From NCBI RefSeq assembly GCF_008312935.1, contig NZ_VSZO01000001.1:558001-622000 (forward strand): a stretch of 64,000 nucleotides of DNA, read 5' to 3'. The stretch is from Roseiconus lacunae. GTDB taxonomy: Bacteria; Planctomycetota; Planctomycetia; Pirellulales; Pirellulaceae. The notes beneath the pieces were generated by a model. It saw only the letters and a program-made list of their open reading frames with translations. It did not search any database and was not told the origin of the DNA. Positions 54,150 to 63,388 of the stretch are shown in pieces. Position 1 is the first letter of the stretch, and every line of letters starts with the position of its first letter. A program made the translations under genes and the position numbers.

Positions 54150-56747
54150 ATGCGTTCATTGTCACGACATCATGTTCCGCTCACAGCCTGGGCCTTCACC
54201 GTTTTATTGTCGCTTCCGGCGGTCGCCGCGGACATTCGCGTCATCTACCCTGAATTCGAACCGAAGATCGAAGGCAAGGAAGTCGACTGGATCTACGGCG
54301 ATTACTTGATGACCAATGACAAGATTTCGCTAACCATCGCGGCACCGATCGCAACCCGAGATGCGAATTTGACCGTTCGTGAAATCGGAGCATCGATCCT
54401 TGACCTGGCCGTCAACGACGCGTCGAACGATCAGCTCAGCGCTTACATTCCGGCCGCACTTCGCTACCAATTCTTCGACCCTGCGAAAGTCGACGTCGGA
54501 CGCGAAGGCGACACCGTCTATTGGAGCTGCGTTTCCTCCAACGCCGTCGCCGGTGACGGAACCGAAGCCACCGTGCGGTACGAACTTGCCGACGGCGACC
54601 CGTATGTATCGGCTTCGATTTCGATTCGCGGTGACAAAGCAGCCAAGGTCGAGCCACGCGACATGCTTCGTGCCGATCGTACCTTTCGGTTGACCGAAGT
54701 CGACCAATTGGCCGTCGCCCAAGACACGTTCTTTCGATCGGCCATCGGCTTTCAGTCTGCCAAGTCAGATCAGCCGCTACGCTGGAAATCGAAAAGCTCA
54801 CGCAGTAAAGAACTGCGCTACTCGAAGTCTCAAATCGACCTTTCCGACGATGGGATTCGCTGGAGCGTCAAGATCTATCCGGCGACCAGCATCACCGACC
54901 TTCGAGCCGTTGTCGCTTCGAAAGTGATTCCGCTGCGAACGATTCAAGTCCTCACGGATGCCCCGGTTGATGACGACCAGACCACCGCATTTGTTCGCCG
55001 CGCGACCGTTCAAATCACTGCCGCTGGGAACGACACCGCTGGAAACGATGCTGGGGATCGTGAATCGATTCAGACCGACGACGAAGGTGTCGCCAAACTC
55101 CGCGCACCTGCCGGCGATTATCGCGTCGTCGTCAAAGCTCCCGGATACGAAACGAAGGAGCAGAGTGTTTCGTGGGGCGACGAAGCGACCACCACAATCC
55201 TGAATCTCGATGGCTTCAGCGGCTTTGCCGCAGTCGCGACCGACGGCGAAGGCAATCGAATTCCGGTCAAGGCGACGATCTATGCGATCGGTGGCGATGA
55301 AGAAAACGCCAACAACCCAGATTTTGGCCCCGACAGCACCCGGACATTTGTGCGCAACACCGTCTATGCGGTGAGCGGTTCGATGTTGGTACCGATCGCG
55401 GCGGGAAACTACGACGTTCATTTCAGCCACGGCCCGGAGTTCAATAGCGAGTCACGGAAGATCGAAATCAAACCGAACCAGACCGAGACAATCGACGTTC
55501 AGTTGCTTCGCGTGGTCGACTCCAGCGGCTGGGTCAGCGCCGAACTGCACAGTCACAGCAGCCCCTCCGGTGACAACACGTCGGATCAATACGGTCGCGT
55601 CGAAAACTTACTGTGCGAACATCTCGAATTCGCCCCCTGCACCGAACATGCTCGGATCAGTAGCTATGTACCACACCTGCGTGCGATGGGCATGGAAGAC
55701 GCAATGGCAACGTGCAGCGGTATGGAAGTGACCGGGCGGCCGCTTCCGGTGAACCACCAAAACTCGTTCCCGCTTCGGCACGTTCCCCACACTCAAAACG
55801 GCGGCGGCCCGCGTGCCGATGCCAATCCGGTCGTGCAAATTGAACGCATCGCGATGTGGGACGATGGATCGGACAAAGTCGTCCAGATGAATCACCCCAA
55901 CTTGCATCAAATCTATGGCGACTTGGATGTCGACGGCAAACCGGACGAAGGCTTTCGTAAGATGCTCAAGTGGACCGACGTTATCGAAGTCCATCCGCTC
56001 CAAACGATCTTTGATGACGTCGCTTTGTCGCCGCCGAACGTCCGCGAAATGCGCATTCCGCTATTCCAGTGGATGCAACTTCTCAACCAAGGCTATCGCA
56101 TTCCCGGCGTGATCAATACCGACGCGCACTACAATCACCACGGGAGCGGCTGGAGAAGGAACTGGTTTGCCTCGAGCACCGATGATCCCGCCAAAATTTC
56201 CATCGATGAAATGGTACGCCAGGCCGAAGCGGGGCACATCATCATGTCGACGGGCCCTTACATGACCGTCAAGGCCACCAGCAAGTCGGTCGATAAGGTC
56301 GCGATCCCAGGGGATGACCTCATCGCCAAAGATGGCAAGGTAAGGGTCCACGTGGCGGTTCAGTGCCCCAATTGGCTGGACGTCAACCGTGTTCAGATCG
56401 TGATCAACGGACGCCTGGCGGAAACGCATAATCGGACACGCAAGTCACACCCCGATCAGTTCGGTGAGTCCGATTCGGTGATGAAGTTCGATTCCTACTT
56501 CGACCTCGAACTCGATTCGGATGCCCACGTGATCGTGGCAACCATCGGGGAAGGGATGACGATGGAAAAGGTAATGGGCCCAAGCTATGGCAAACGGGCA
56601 CCGATCGCCGTCAGCAATCCCGTGTTCGTCGATCTCGATGGAAATGGCTTTGACCACAACCATGACGAACTTGGACTGCCACTGCCAAAGCAAGTGCCGC
56701 ACCATCATCACCACGATCATGAACATCCGCATGATCACGAGCACTGA
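54150..56747 (+). CDS. CehA/McbA-type PHP metallohydrolase with His-rich tail
   Basis: The 865-residue exported protein has a signal peptide (LTAWAFTVLLSLPAVAA), a large beta-rich N-terminal region (about 30-330), a carboxypeptidase-regulatory-like beta domain (YRVVVKAPGYETKEQSVSWG), and a PHP domain. PHP motif I is ELHSHSSPSGDN (His467), then CEHLEFAPCTEHARI, and downstream TDAHYNHHGSGW, giving the expected metal-ligand His and Asp residues. CehA-type enzymes hydrolyse phosphodiester or carbamate substrates; the substrate here is unknown. The last 15 residues are HHHHHDHEHPHDHEH, a metal-binding tail. The ATG at 54150 replaces an upstream start at 54102. A hairpin follows about 50 bp after the stop. 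Confidence 0.85.
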   Translation: MRSLSRHHVPLTAWAFTVLLSLPAVAADIRVIYPEFEPKIEGKEVDWIYGDYLMTNDKISLTIAAPIATRDANLTVREIGASILDLAVNDASNDQLSAYIPAALRYQFFDPAKVDVGREGDTVYWSCVSSNAVAGDGTEATVRYELADGDPYVSASISIRGDKAAKVEPRDMLRADRTFRLTEVDQLAVAQDTFFRSAIGFQSAKSDQPLRWKSKSSRSKELRYSKSQIDLSDDGIRWSVKIYPATSITDLRAVVASKVIPLRTIQVLTDAPVDDDQTTAFVRRATVQITAAGNDTAGNDAGDRESIQTDDEGVAKLRAPAGDYRVVVKAPGYETKEQSVSWGDEATTTILNLDGFSGFAAVATDGEGNRIPVKATIYAIGGDEENANNPDFGPDSTRTFVRNTVYAVSGSMLVPIAAGNYDVHFSHGPEFNSESRKIEIKPNQTETIDVQLLRVVDSSGWVSAELHSHSSPSGDNTSDQYGRVENLLCEHLEFAPCTEHARISSYVPHLRAMGMEDAMATCSGMEVTGRPLPVNHQNSFPLRHVPHTQNGGGPRADANPVVQIERIAMWDDGSDKVVQMNHPNLHQIYGDLDVDGKPDEGFRKMLKWTDVIEVHPLQTIFDDVALSPPNVREMRIPLFQWMQLLNQGYRIPGVINTDAHYNHHGSGWRRNWFASSTDDPAKISIDEMVRQAEAGHIIMSTGPYMTVKATSKSVDKVAIPGDDLIAKDGKVRVHVAVQCPNWLDVNRVQIVINGRLAETHNRTRKSHPDQFGESDSVMKFDSYFDLELDSDAHVIVATIGEGMTMEKVMGPSYGKRAPIAVSNPVFVDLDGNGFDHNHDELGLPLPKQVPHHHHHDHEHPHDHEH

Positions 56748-56796
56748 TCACGAAAGGGCAGCCTGAACTCAATGGCTGGCCGCTGAGTAAATTGCC

Positions 56797-56820
56797 AATT
56801 GCAAAGAGAACTTTGCAATT
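56797..56820. terminator. Perfect 10-bp hairpin after the CehA-like gene
   Basis: AATTGCAAAG (56797-56806) and CTTTGCAATT (56811-56820) form a perfect stem with an AGAA loop, 50 bp after the stop at 56747 and before the convergent small ribosomal gene. It has no T-run, so it may be a processing or mRNA-protecting hairpin rather than an intrinsic terminator. Confidence 0.45.
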
Positions 56821-56874
56821 TGACAACGGTGCGCGAAAGAAGGCCGCGTGATCCGGCGGCGGCTTGCGTCAGCC

Positions 56875-56912
56875 AACAAAACAAGCCGATGCCCATCGGA
56901 ACGGACATCGGC
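56875..56912 (-). terminator. Intrinsic terminator of the small ribosomal-type gene
   Basis: On the minus strand, GCCGATG (pair of 56912-56906) and CATCGGC (56891-56885) form a seven-pair stem. It is followed by TTGTTTTGTT (56884-56875), a T-rich run. It lies 48 bp beyond the stop codon of the 29-residue gene, as expected for a rho-independent terminator. Confidence 0.6.
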
Positions 56913-56959
56913 GGCTCTTGATCGTTAATGAGAGTGGTGCAGCAGGCACCAGCAAGAAA

Positions 56960-57049
56960 TTATTTCTTGCGGTGACGGATCTTGCTACGCATCCGTCGTT
57001 TCTTACGACCTACCTTACGCCGCCCTTTTCCAGTTTTCTTGGTACCCAC
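56960..57049 (-). CDS. 29-residue basic protein, COX24/AURKAIP1-type (bS22-like)
   Basis: A GTG start (57049) with GGAG ten bases upstream gives a 29-residue protein, MGTKKTGKGRRKVGRKKRR then MRSKIRHRKK. It is almost entirely Lys/Arg and matches the short COX24/AURKAIP1 consensus (KKRRMRxxxRHRKK), seen in small-subunit proteins related to bS22. Planctomycetes carry a conserved version of such a peptide. It is too short for most gene finders. A rho-independent terminator at 56875-56912 supports expression. Upstream of it on the same strand is the CPBP protease, 188 bp away. Ribosomal location is inferred from family, not shown. Confidence 0.75.
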   Translation of the reverse strand: MGTKKTGKGRRKVGRKKRRMRSKIRHRKK

Positions 57050-57237
57050 CCAGTCAAATCTCCAATGCGTTGATGCCGCCAAACGCGACAAACTCAGTTA
57101 TTAATCTTGTTCAACCCAGCGTTCAATCAAGCTAGGTCCTCGGTCGGGCCCCAGAGAGTAGCAGATTACGTCGCCAAGACAAGGCGAAATGAGTCGCAAT
57201 CCGTCCCAGATCACCAATTCTCGCACCACGCCAATCC

Positions 57238-57999
57238 TCACCACAGATACCACGCACTTGCGTAGCAAACGTAGATCCCCAGCAGCAAATTGGTCACCCC
57301 GTGGGCCACAACGCAGTTCCAAAACTTACCGCTACGGAACATCAACGCCGTGACCATTGAAAACCAAACCACTGCCGCGATGATTTCACCGGGATGCGTT
57401 GCGACCGCGTAAACGGTAGCCGCGATCACCCCTCGACGACCGATTTTGCCAATCGGCAGCTCGGTCCAGTTCTCCGCCTCGACCGATCGCATCAGGAATC
57501 CACGCAGAAAAAGCTCTTCGGCAATCGGGACGCAAAACGCCAGCAAAATAAACCTCGCTAGCAAAAAGCCTGCCAACGGAACCCCCGTGGCATAGGCCGC
57601 AAACGGATCGACCCCCTCACGAGCTGGCAGCCAATTGTCGGAAACTGACAGCCCTCGAAGAATTTGGCGTTCAATTCCCAGCTCGCAAATTCCGATCCAA
57701 ACCACCGCGCCGACAACGCCGATGATCCAGCCCCAGCGGTCGATGACCAATGGAAATTGCCGGACAATCTCGCGAGAAAACCAAGCAAACGCTGCGAGCA
57801 TCAACACGACACGCCCCGCGACCAATCCCATGTAGGCGGATGGATTGATCGACTGATCATCCACAAGCGGCTCGGTGTTGACCAGCATGCCCAGGATGAA
57901 AAACAGCATCAAGGGAATGATCATTGATGCCTTGGACGCCCACGAATCGGCCGGGGAAGGTGAACCGACGGGACGTTGTTCGCTCTTCGTCTTACTCAC
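57238..57999 (-). CDS. CPBP-family intramembrane glutamic protease
   Basis: The 253-residue membrane protein has about seven transmembrane helices and the CPBP/Abi motif pair: VPIAEELFLRGFL (Glu161-Glu162) and the later VVAHGVTNLLLG, with a middle His in VYAVATHPGE. The family includes CAAX-type prenyl proteases (Rce1-like), bacteriocin-immunity and stress proteins. The substrate is unknown. The start is GTG (57999), giving MSKTKSEQRPVGSPSP. It follows the P-loop ATPase gene after 37 bp on the same strand, so the two may be cotranscribed. Confidence 0.82.
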   Translation of the reverse strand: MSKTKSEQRPVGSPSPADSWASKASMIIPLMLFFILGMLVNTEPLVDDQSINPSAYMGLVAGRVVLMLAAFAWFSREIVRQFPLVIDRWGWIIGVVGAVVWIGICELGIERQILRGLSVSDNWLPAREGVDPFAAYATGVPLAGFLLARFILLAFCVPIAEELFLRGFLMRSVEAENWTELPIGKIGRRGVIAATVYAVATHPGEIIAAVVWFSMVTALMFRSGKFWNCVVAHGVTNLLLGIYVCYASAWYLW

Positions 58000-58036
58000 C
58001 GCTCAGATCCCAGCAGATCGTTTCCAAAGAGCGTAA

Positions 58037-59545
58037 TCACAGCGTCGGTGACTCAACTTCGCGGCTGTAAACTGCCAGCGCCGTTTCGAATGTCTCGGCC
58101 TTGATTTTGAATTCCGGATTGGCATCGGTGTAGCGGTTGCAGTGATCAACCAGCACCCGATAGAGGAATCGAAATAGATGCCGCGGGACTCGCAGCGAAT
58201 GAAACGCACTGATCATCCGCGAGTACTCAAGATCGGCGAAGAGATCCTTGGGCTCGGGCGGCTGCCCCGGCTGGGCACACGCCATCATGCGGGCGCGGGC
58301 CAAGTCATACAGCGACTCACCTGTCCACTGGAACATGGGAATCACGTTTTGCTTATCCAAACGAGCTCGTTCGTGGAAGTCGCGCGATTCACGCTCCATG
58401 TCGCGATACAAATCTTGAGGCAGCATCAGTTTGAATCCGATGCCAGGATGCTTGAGCAGCTTGTTGTCCAGCAGCGGCCAAACGAACAATCGCATCAATT
58501 CGACTTTTCCACCGGTCATGTGGGGTTCGTCGACGCGGTCGAGTAGCACGACAGTCCCGGCGTACCCTAAGCGAGATAGTACTGATTGGAACTTGTTGAG
58601 CAATTCATATCGATCGTCGGTGCGGTCGAAACGCGGTAGCGGTTGGCTTGCCAATTCCTTCGCCGGAATGGAATGAAGGACTTTGCGCACGATTCCCATT
58701 TCGCGTCGACCGACACGCATATGGCGCCGAATTTGAAAGGCAGCCCACGCTGTTTTTGCAAACCGGATCAGGTACGGCCCCGACCCGATCAACATCAACA
58801 CCGGCGCCAACCAAAGATAATCCCAGATCGAACGCACCGCGTTGCCGGCTTCATCAACCCCGCCAGAACTGGTGAAGATCAAGTACAAAAACGCCACCAA
58901 AACCACGGCGCACCAGACGCAGGCGAACCAACAACTAAAGTGCGTCGACAAATTGTTGTAGCCCAGCTTTCGCCGAAACGAATTCCATCGTTCGACGAAC
59001 GCGCCATCGCTGCTTTGGTCGTAGCAAGCGGCCAACAACAGCAGATCGCGGCGATCGTTATGATCCAGTTGTGCGAGTGCTGGTCCGTCGATCCCATCAG
59101 GGACCTGATCGGGTTTTAAGATCTGATCGACAAGCTTCGTCACACCCAAGCAAAGGATGGAATCCATGTGATCCCACAGCTTCCATTCCTTCAGTACACG
59201 CTCGGGCTTGCGGGCGGTGCGTCGACTCAGTCGTTCGCTGAAATGATCGAGGAACGGATTGAAATCGTCATAGGCGATCGTGAAAACACGTTCGCCGGGA
59301 TTTTCTTGGTTGAACTTTTTCAGATGCCGCAAAATCTGCAATCGCATTGCGGTCTTTCCCGAACCCTTGGGACCGAAGACCATGGCGGTTGATGGTTCTT
59401 TGGGATCGCCGTAGACCTTGTCCCAGACGGGATGGTAGGCGTTGGCGATGCAGTGCTCTTTGAACACTTGATCCGTTTGCGCGTCTTCTTCGGCAAAGGG
59501 ATTGCGAACGATCCCATGATGCTCTAACAGACTCTGAATATTCAT
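58037..59545 (-). CDS. Membrane-anchored P-loop ATPase (KAP/AAA-like)
   Basis: The 502-residue protein has Walker A GPKGSGKTA (residues 58-66) and Walker B TVVLLDRVDE (331-340) separated by about 270 residues. In between, two transmembrane helices (about 203-225 and 243-262) anchor it to the membrane. This layout, an insert of two helices inside the P-loop domain, is that of KAP-family NTPases. KAP and related P-loop NTPases are often linked to signalling or defence, but no such partner is evident. The start MNIQSLLEHHGIVRNPFAEE is clear. Downstream are the CPBP protease and the small ribosomal-type gene. The function is unknown. Confidence 0.72.
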   Translation of the reverse strand: MNIQSLLEHHGIVRNPFAEEDAQTDQVFKEHCIANAYHPVWDKVYGDPKEPSTAMVFGPKGSGKTAMRLQILRHLKKFNQENPGERVFTIAYDDFNPFLDHFSERLSRRTARKPERVLKEWKLWDHMDSILCLGVTKLVDQILKPDQVPDGIDGPALAQLDHNDRRDLLLLAACYDQSSDGAFVERWNSFRRKLGYNNLSTHFSCWFACVWCAVVLVAFLYLIFTSSGGVDEAGNAVRSIWDYLWLAPVLMLIGSGPYLIRFAKTAWAAFQIRRHMRVGRREMGIVRKVLHSIPAKELASQPLPRFDRTDDRYELLNKFQSVLSRLGYAGTVVLLDRVDEPHMTGGKVELMRLFVWPLLDNKLLKHPGIGFKLMLPQDLYRDMERESRDFHERARLDKQNVIPMFQWTGESLYDLARARMMACAQPGQPPEPKDLFADLEYSRMISAFHSLRVPRHLFRFLYRVLVDHCNRYTDANPEFKIKAETFETALAVYSREVESPTL

Positions 59546-59886
59546 AGCGGCTTCCTGCGTATGTTTTGAAGTTGCGTTTTTAGCGAAGTGATTGACGCCG
59601 AACTAAACGTATCTCGCTCGATATCGCGTGTGATAAATCTTGCTCTCCGAGTGGGAGAGTCGCGTCGGGGCGGTGAAAAGGGAGCCATCGTTGCTAGCAG
59701 CGGGCGACAAACGAACCATGATGCGGGCTGTGAAGCGGGCACGAGCCAGCGTGACCGCAGAGTCCCGGGGCGATCGCCGACGGCTGATCAAAACGGCGCG
59801 TTTGTCGCTCCGGTCCCAAAAACTTGAGAATCGGAATACCGAAGGAGAAACGCAACTTCAAAAGGTGTCTTCAGCGGTTGTTGCCT
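59546..59886. other. 341-bp region without a clear gene
   Basis: A plus-strand frame (59640-59939, 99 codons) has no recognisable content and overlaps the neighbouring gene. CTCTCC/GGAGAG near 59643 can fold as a small hairpin, with no T-run. Nothing else was recognised. Confidence 0.45.
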
Positions 59887-60438
59887 TTACTTCCCGACCG
59901 ACTTCGCCATTTCGACGAACTTCTCTCGGTTCGCTTTGATGGTTTCGGCGGGGCCGACCATCTTGGCGAAGTACAACCGGTCTTCGCTTTCGAAAATCGC
60001 GCCGACCATCGCATAGTTTTCGCGTTGCACGGTTTTGCCGCCAAAGAACGGGCCTCCGCCCATCGATTCGGCGAATGTGCCGGCGACATCGATCAAGTGG
60101 ACTTCGAACGGTCCCGCCTTGAAGGTTTCGGTCTTTTGATCTTCTTCTTTGCCACCCGAAAATTGGCCCTTCCAACGTTTGATGTTGGGTTGAACTCCAC
60201 CACCGGCTCGCATCATTGTCAAACGAGCGGCCTTCTCGTCTTCGCCGACCTTGAACTCATGCTCGATGATCCGAGACTTCTTCTCTGATTTCTTAAACTC
60301 ACTGGGGACCGACATCTTCGCTTTGCCTAGGACGTCGACCGAAGTCGCTTCTTCGGCGACACTTCGGCCGGCACCGAGTGACAACAGCGCGACAGAAACA
60401 GCGGCCAGACAGGCAGTCAAACGCGACGAACGCAACAT
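59887..60438 (-). CDS. Small secreted protein, function unknown
   Basis: The 183-residue protein has a signal peptide (SSRLTACLAAVSVALLSLGAGRSVAEE), then a Lys/Glu-rich soluble domain with repeated motifs (KKSRIIEHEFKVGEDEKAARLT; FKAGPFEVHLIDVAGTFAES; YFAKMVGPAETI). No cysteine pair or catalytic motif is visible. The ATG at 60438 is preferred to the frame opening at 60537, which lacks a signal. It is alone between two unrelated genes. Confidence 0.6.
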   Translation of the reverse strand: MLRSSRLTACLAAVSVALLSLGAGRSVAEEATSVDVLGKAKMSVPSEFKKSEKKSRIIEHEFKVGEDEKAARLTMMRAGGGVQPNIKRWKGQFSGGKEEDQKTETFKAGPFEVHLIDVAGTFAESMGGGPFFGGKTVQRENYAMVGAIFESEDRLYFAKMVGPAETIKANREKFVEMAKSVGK

Positions 60439-60592
60439 CTCGAAAGCTCCACAGAAGTTGTAAATGGGTGAGGCAGTCAGCTCTACAATAGAATTACTGT
60501 AGCTGATTGGGCAGCGAAGACGAATTGGGTGCCCCAAACGAACCCGGAGAGCCGGTACAAATGCAAACCAATCGATAGAGACGGAGCAGACG

Positions 60593-61453
60593 CTACGATC
60601 CCGCCGAAGCGACGAGAACCAGCGTCACAATCAAGCCGACCACCAAGGCCCCCAAAACGGCGACCAACGTCATCCGCTGATTGGCCCGCTTGCGGCGGGC
60701 GGCCCCGATCTTCGCCGTTCCCGCCAGCGACGGATCCAGCGGGCTGGTCTTCTCCGCCGCGATCGATTTCGTTTTGCCTAGCGCGGCGCCCTGCGCGGTC
60801 GACTGCGCACCACCGGTTTGCCCCACGTTCACCGCCCCGGGCAAACGCTCGGCGATCTCCGGTAACACCTCGGCCGCCTCACGCCACTGGGGCCAGCCAT
60901 CTCGCCATAGCAGCGCCGACTTGGCGACACGCCCTTCGTCGATCCAGTCGCGGAGGACACTAGTTTCAGCGGGCCCGTACTGCCCACCGCTCGGCGGACG
61001 AACATACCACGTCGCCGGATCGTCGCCGCTGAGGATATCCGGAGCGTTGTCCACAGAGGGCTGCGGGGCCGGAGACTGCGAATTCGGTTTCGTTTTCGCT
61101 GAGTTCGGTTTTGCGGTGGGAACCGGTGTGGGGCGAGACAACGCGGCCTGAGTCGGTGCAGCCTTCACCGCCGTTTGTGTTCGCGGCAGGGTCGCGACCG
61201 CCGATTGCTGTTCGCCGGCGTAGGCTTGGCCAGTCGAAACGCCCTCCGAAAGTCCAGCCGAACGGTTCTCGCGCGTTTCATCCTGCTCGTGGACAGCTTG
61301 GTGCTGCTCCTCAAGCGGCAAGGAAATCTTGGCGTCCGACTCGGGAATCCGGAACCGTTCCTTGCATTTCGGACAGACCCCTCGACGCCCCGCCAATTCG
61401 TTCTTGATGTTCAGTGGCTTTCCACAGGCATGACAAGCGAAACGGATTCCCAT
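60593..61453 (-). CDS. Zinc-ribbon plus GYF_2 domain, single-pass membrane protein
   Basis: The 286-residue protein starts with a CxxC...CxxC zinc ribbon (MGIRFACHACGKPLNIKNEL, then GVCPKCKERFRIPES). A Pro/Ala/Thr-rich linker follows, then a GYF_2 domain (WYVRPPSGGQYGPAETSVLRDWIDEGRVAKSALLWRDGWPQWREAAEVL at about 148-196). A C-terminal transmembrane helix (LVAVLGALVVGLIVTLVLVASAG) is last. GYF_2 domains bind proline-rich peptides; the target is unknown. The ribbon is very like that of the gene at 31241-32053, so the two are paralogous at the N-terminus. The ATG at 61453 is clear. Confidence 0.8.
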   Translation of the reverse strand: MGIRFACHACGKPLNIKNELAGRRGVCPKCKERFRIPESDAKISLPLEEQHQAVHEQDETRENRSAGLSEGVSTGQAYAGEQQSAVATLPRTQTAVKAAPTQAALSRPTPVPTAKPNSAKTKPNSQSPAPQPSVDNAPDILSGDDPATWYVRPPSGGQYGPAETSVLRDWIDEGRVAKSALLWRDGWPQWREAAEVLPEIAERLPGAVNVGQTGGAQSTAQGAALGKTKSIAAEKTSPLDPSLAGTAKIGAARRKRANQRMTLVAVLGALVVGLIVTLVLVASAGS

Positions 61454-61881
61454 CGGATCTTTTTGGCGTCGAGAAGAGGAGTGGGGCGTTACGGCCCCGT
61501 GATCATCGCGAAACCGCGCACGTGGCGTACACTTCGTTCTCGCTTCACGATTATAGCCGTTGCTACATTATAGCCAAGAAATTGGCCGTTTTTCACAGCA
61601 GATCGATGCTGCCAACCAAGGCAAACTTGGCCAATCAAGGCAGACTGGGGCGTTGTGGCGATTACAACCATTCCAGGAGACAGCGGTCAGCCCCCCGCCA
61701 CCGCCCATCGATTCACTTGAATCCGTCGCCGCAGTCACGGAGAATGGCCCCACCCCCCCCGCGTTTAAGTGACACCGGGCTGGAGTGACGCCGCGGATTG
61801 ACTCACTGGCCTTGGAATCATTGGCATCGACTTTGACGCAAATTAAGTCCCCAGCCCGCACCCTCCCCCCTTGGATTCAGC
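61454..61881. other. 428-bp region without a clear gene
   Basis: Divergent between the GYF_2 gene and the CE15 esterase gene, it must contain two promoters. CCAAG/CTTGG near 61615 can fold as a short hairpin. No convincing gene or repeat was recognised. Confidence 0.5.
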
Positions 61882-63159
61882 ATGATCATGAAAACGATCG
61901 GATTTACGCCCCCGAAACTTGTCTGCTGCCTTTTCTTGACACCAATGGTCTGCCTGGCGTCTTCGGTCATCGCCCAAGATCCACCGGCAAAGCGTTTCGT
62001 CGCCAATTACGACGAATCCAAAATCCCGTCATACACTTTGCCCGACGTGCTCGGTGGCGTCTCGCACGCCAAGGATTGGCCGGCGAAACGCGCCGAATGG
62101 TTGGACCTGTTGTCACGCGAAATGTTCGGACGCGGACCGGCGGCCGAAGCCGGCGGTAATATCACAGTCGCAAACACCGCACCGGAGGTCGAAATTCTTG
62201 GCGGCAAGGGATTCCTGCGGCAGATGACACTGACCATCGCCGAGCAACCGATTGAGGTCGCAATGTTCTTGCCGGTGAAAGCCAAAGAAACTGCGGTGCC
62301 GGTCTTCATGGGATACAACTTCGGTGGCAATCACACGGTTTTCGATCACCCCGCGATCAAACTGCCGTCCGGTTGGATGCGTAAGACAGATGATCACAAG
62401 GCAAAGGAATCTGATCGTGGTGCGAATGCTTCACGATGGGCTATCGAACGAATTGTCGACGCCGGATTTGGTCTAGTCACGCTGTACTACGGTGACGTCG
62501 ATCCCGATTACGACGATGGATTTCAAAACGGAGTCCATGCGGTTCTCGGGCCCCCAATAGCGGACGAAGCCGGCTCAATCGCCACCTGGGCGTGGGCCCT
62601 TAGCCGCGTCGTCGATGTTTTGGAAACAGTTGACGAGGTCGACGCAAATCGGATCGCCGTCATCGGTCATTCGCGATTAGGAAAAACCAGTCTGTGGGCG
62701 GGAGCCTCTGATCCGCGTTTCGCATTGGTGATTTCCAACAATTCGGGCTGTGGTGGCGCCGCCCTATCGCGTCGCCAATACGGCGAAACACTATGGCGGA
62801 TCAACACGTCATTTCCGCATTGGTTCTGTAGCAACTTTACAAAGTACAACAATAAAGAAGACACAATGCCGTTCGACAATCATGTGTTGTTGGCATTGAT
62901 CGCCCCACGACCGCTGTATGTCGCCAGTGCGGTCGAGGATCGGTGGGCGGACCCCAAGGGTGAATTCCTTTCATGCGTCCACGCCGATCCGGTTTACAAG
63001 CTTCTGGGCAAAGAAGGATTGCCGACAACATCAATGCCAACTGTCGGCAACAGCGTGCAGGGAACCATCGGCTATCACGTCCGCGAAGGTAAACACGACG
63101 TGAAAGATTTCGATTGGCAGCAGTACATCCAGTTCGCAAAACGGCACCTCCAACCTTAA
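61882..63159 (+). CDS. CE15-type glucuronoyl esterase-like alpha/beta hydrolase
   Basis: The 425-residue exported enzyme has a signal segment (FTPPKLVCCLFLTPMVCLASSVIAQ) and the bacterial CE15 layout. An N-terminal DESKIPSYTLPDVLGG is followed by the nucleophile motif IGHSRLGKTSLW (Ser264), the hydrophobic LVISNNSGCGGAALSR, IAPRPLYVASAVEDRWADP, and the catalytic His in REGKHDV (His405). CE15 enzymes split the ester between lignin alcohols and glucuronic acid of xylan; related planctomycete enzymes act on other uronic esters. With the sulfatase and NagB it suggests polysaccharide degradation, but the exact substrate is open. The ATG at 61882 gives a clear signal peptide. Confidence 0.85.
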   Translation: MIMKTIGFTPPKLVCCLFLTPMVCLASSVIAQDPPAKRFVANYDESKIPSYTLPDVLGGVSHAKDWPAKRAEWLDLLSREMFGRGPAAEAGGNITVANTAPEVEILGGKGFLRQMTLTIAEQPIEVAMFLPVKAKETAVPVFMGYNFGGNHTVFDHPAIKLPSGWMRKTDDHKAKESDRGANASRWAIERIVDAGFGLVTLYYGDVDPDYDDGFQNGVHAVLGPPIADEAGSIATWAWALSRVVDVLETVDEVDANRIAVIGHSRLGKTSLWAGASDPRFALVISNNSGCGGAALSRRQYGETLWRINTSFPHWFCSNFTKYNNKEDTMPFDNHVLLALIAPRPLYVASAVEDRWADPKGEFLSCVHADPVYKLLGKEGLPTTSMPTVGNSVQGTIGYHVREGKHDVKDFDWQQYIQFAKRHLQP

Positions 63160-63388
63160 TCCAAGACAGCTCAAAGCGAGCAGGCAATCCAGTGCATTGC
63201 CCGCGAGAGCGCGACCAAGGAAGGCGCTGGCTTGGAAAGTACCGAGTGGAAGCGGAACGAAAGTTGCAACCGGTTCAAACGCGGCAGGATTTAGATGCGA
63301 CAAAATCTAAATTCGGACATGCCGGTACGATCAGCCCGTTTAAGGTGAACAGTGCCGCGCGAAAACTCCAACCTTTAGGATCAAAAAC

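Noticed and set aside
59640..59939. 99-codon plus-strand frame near the P-loop ATPase
   Set aside because: Basic and low-information, no motif, overlaps the 3' end of the neighbouring gene.
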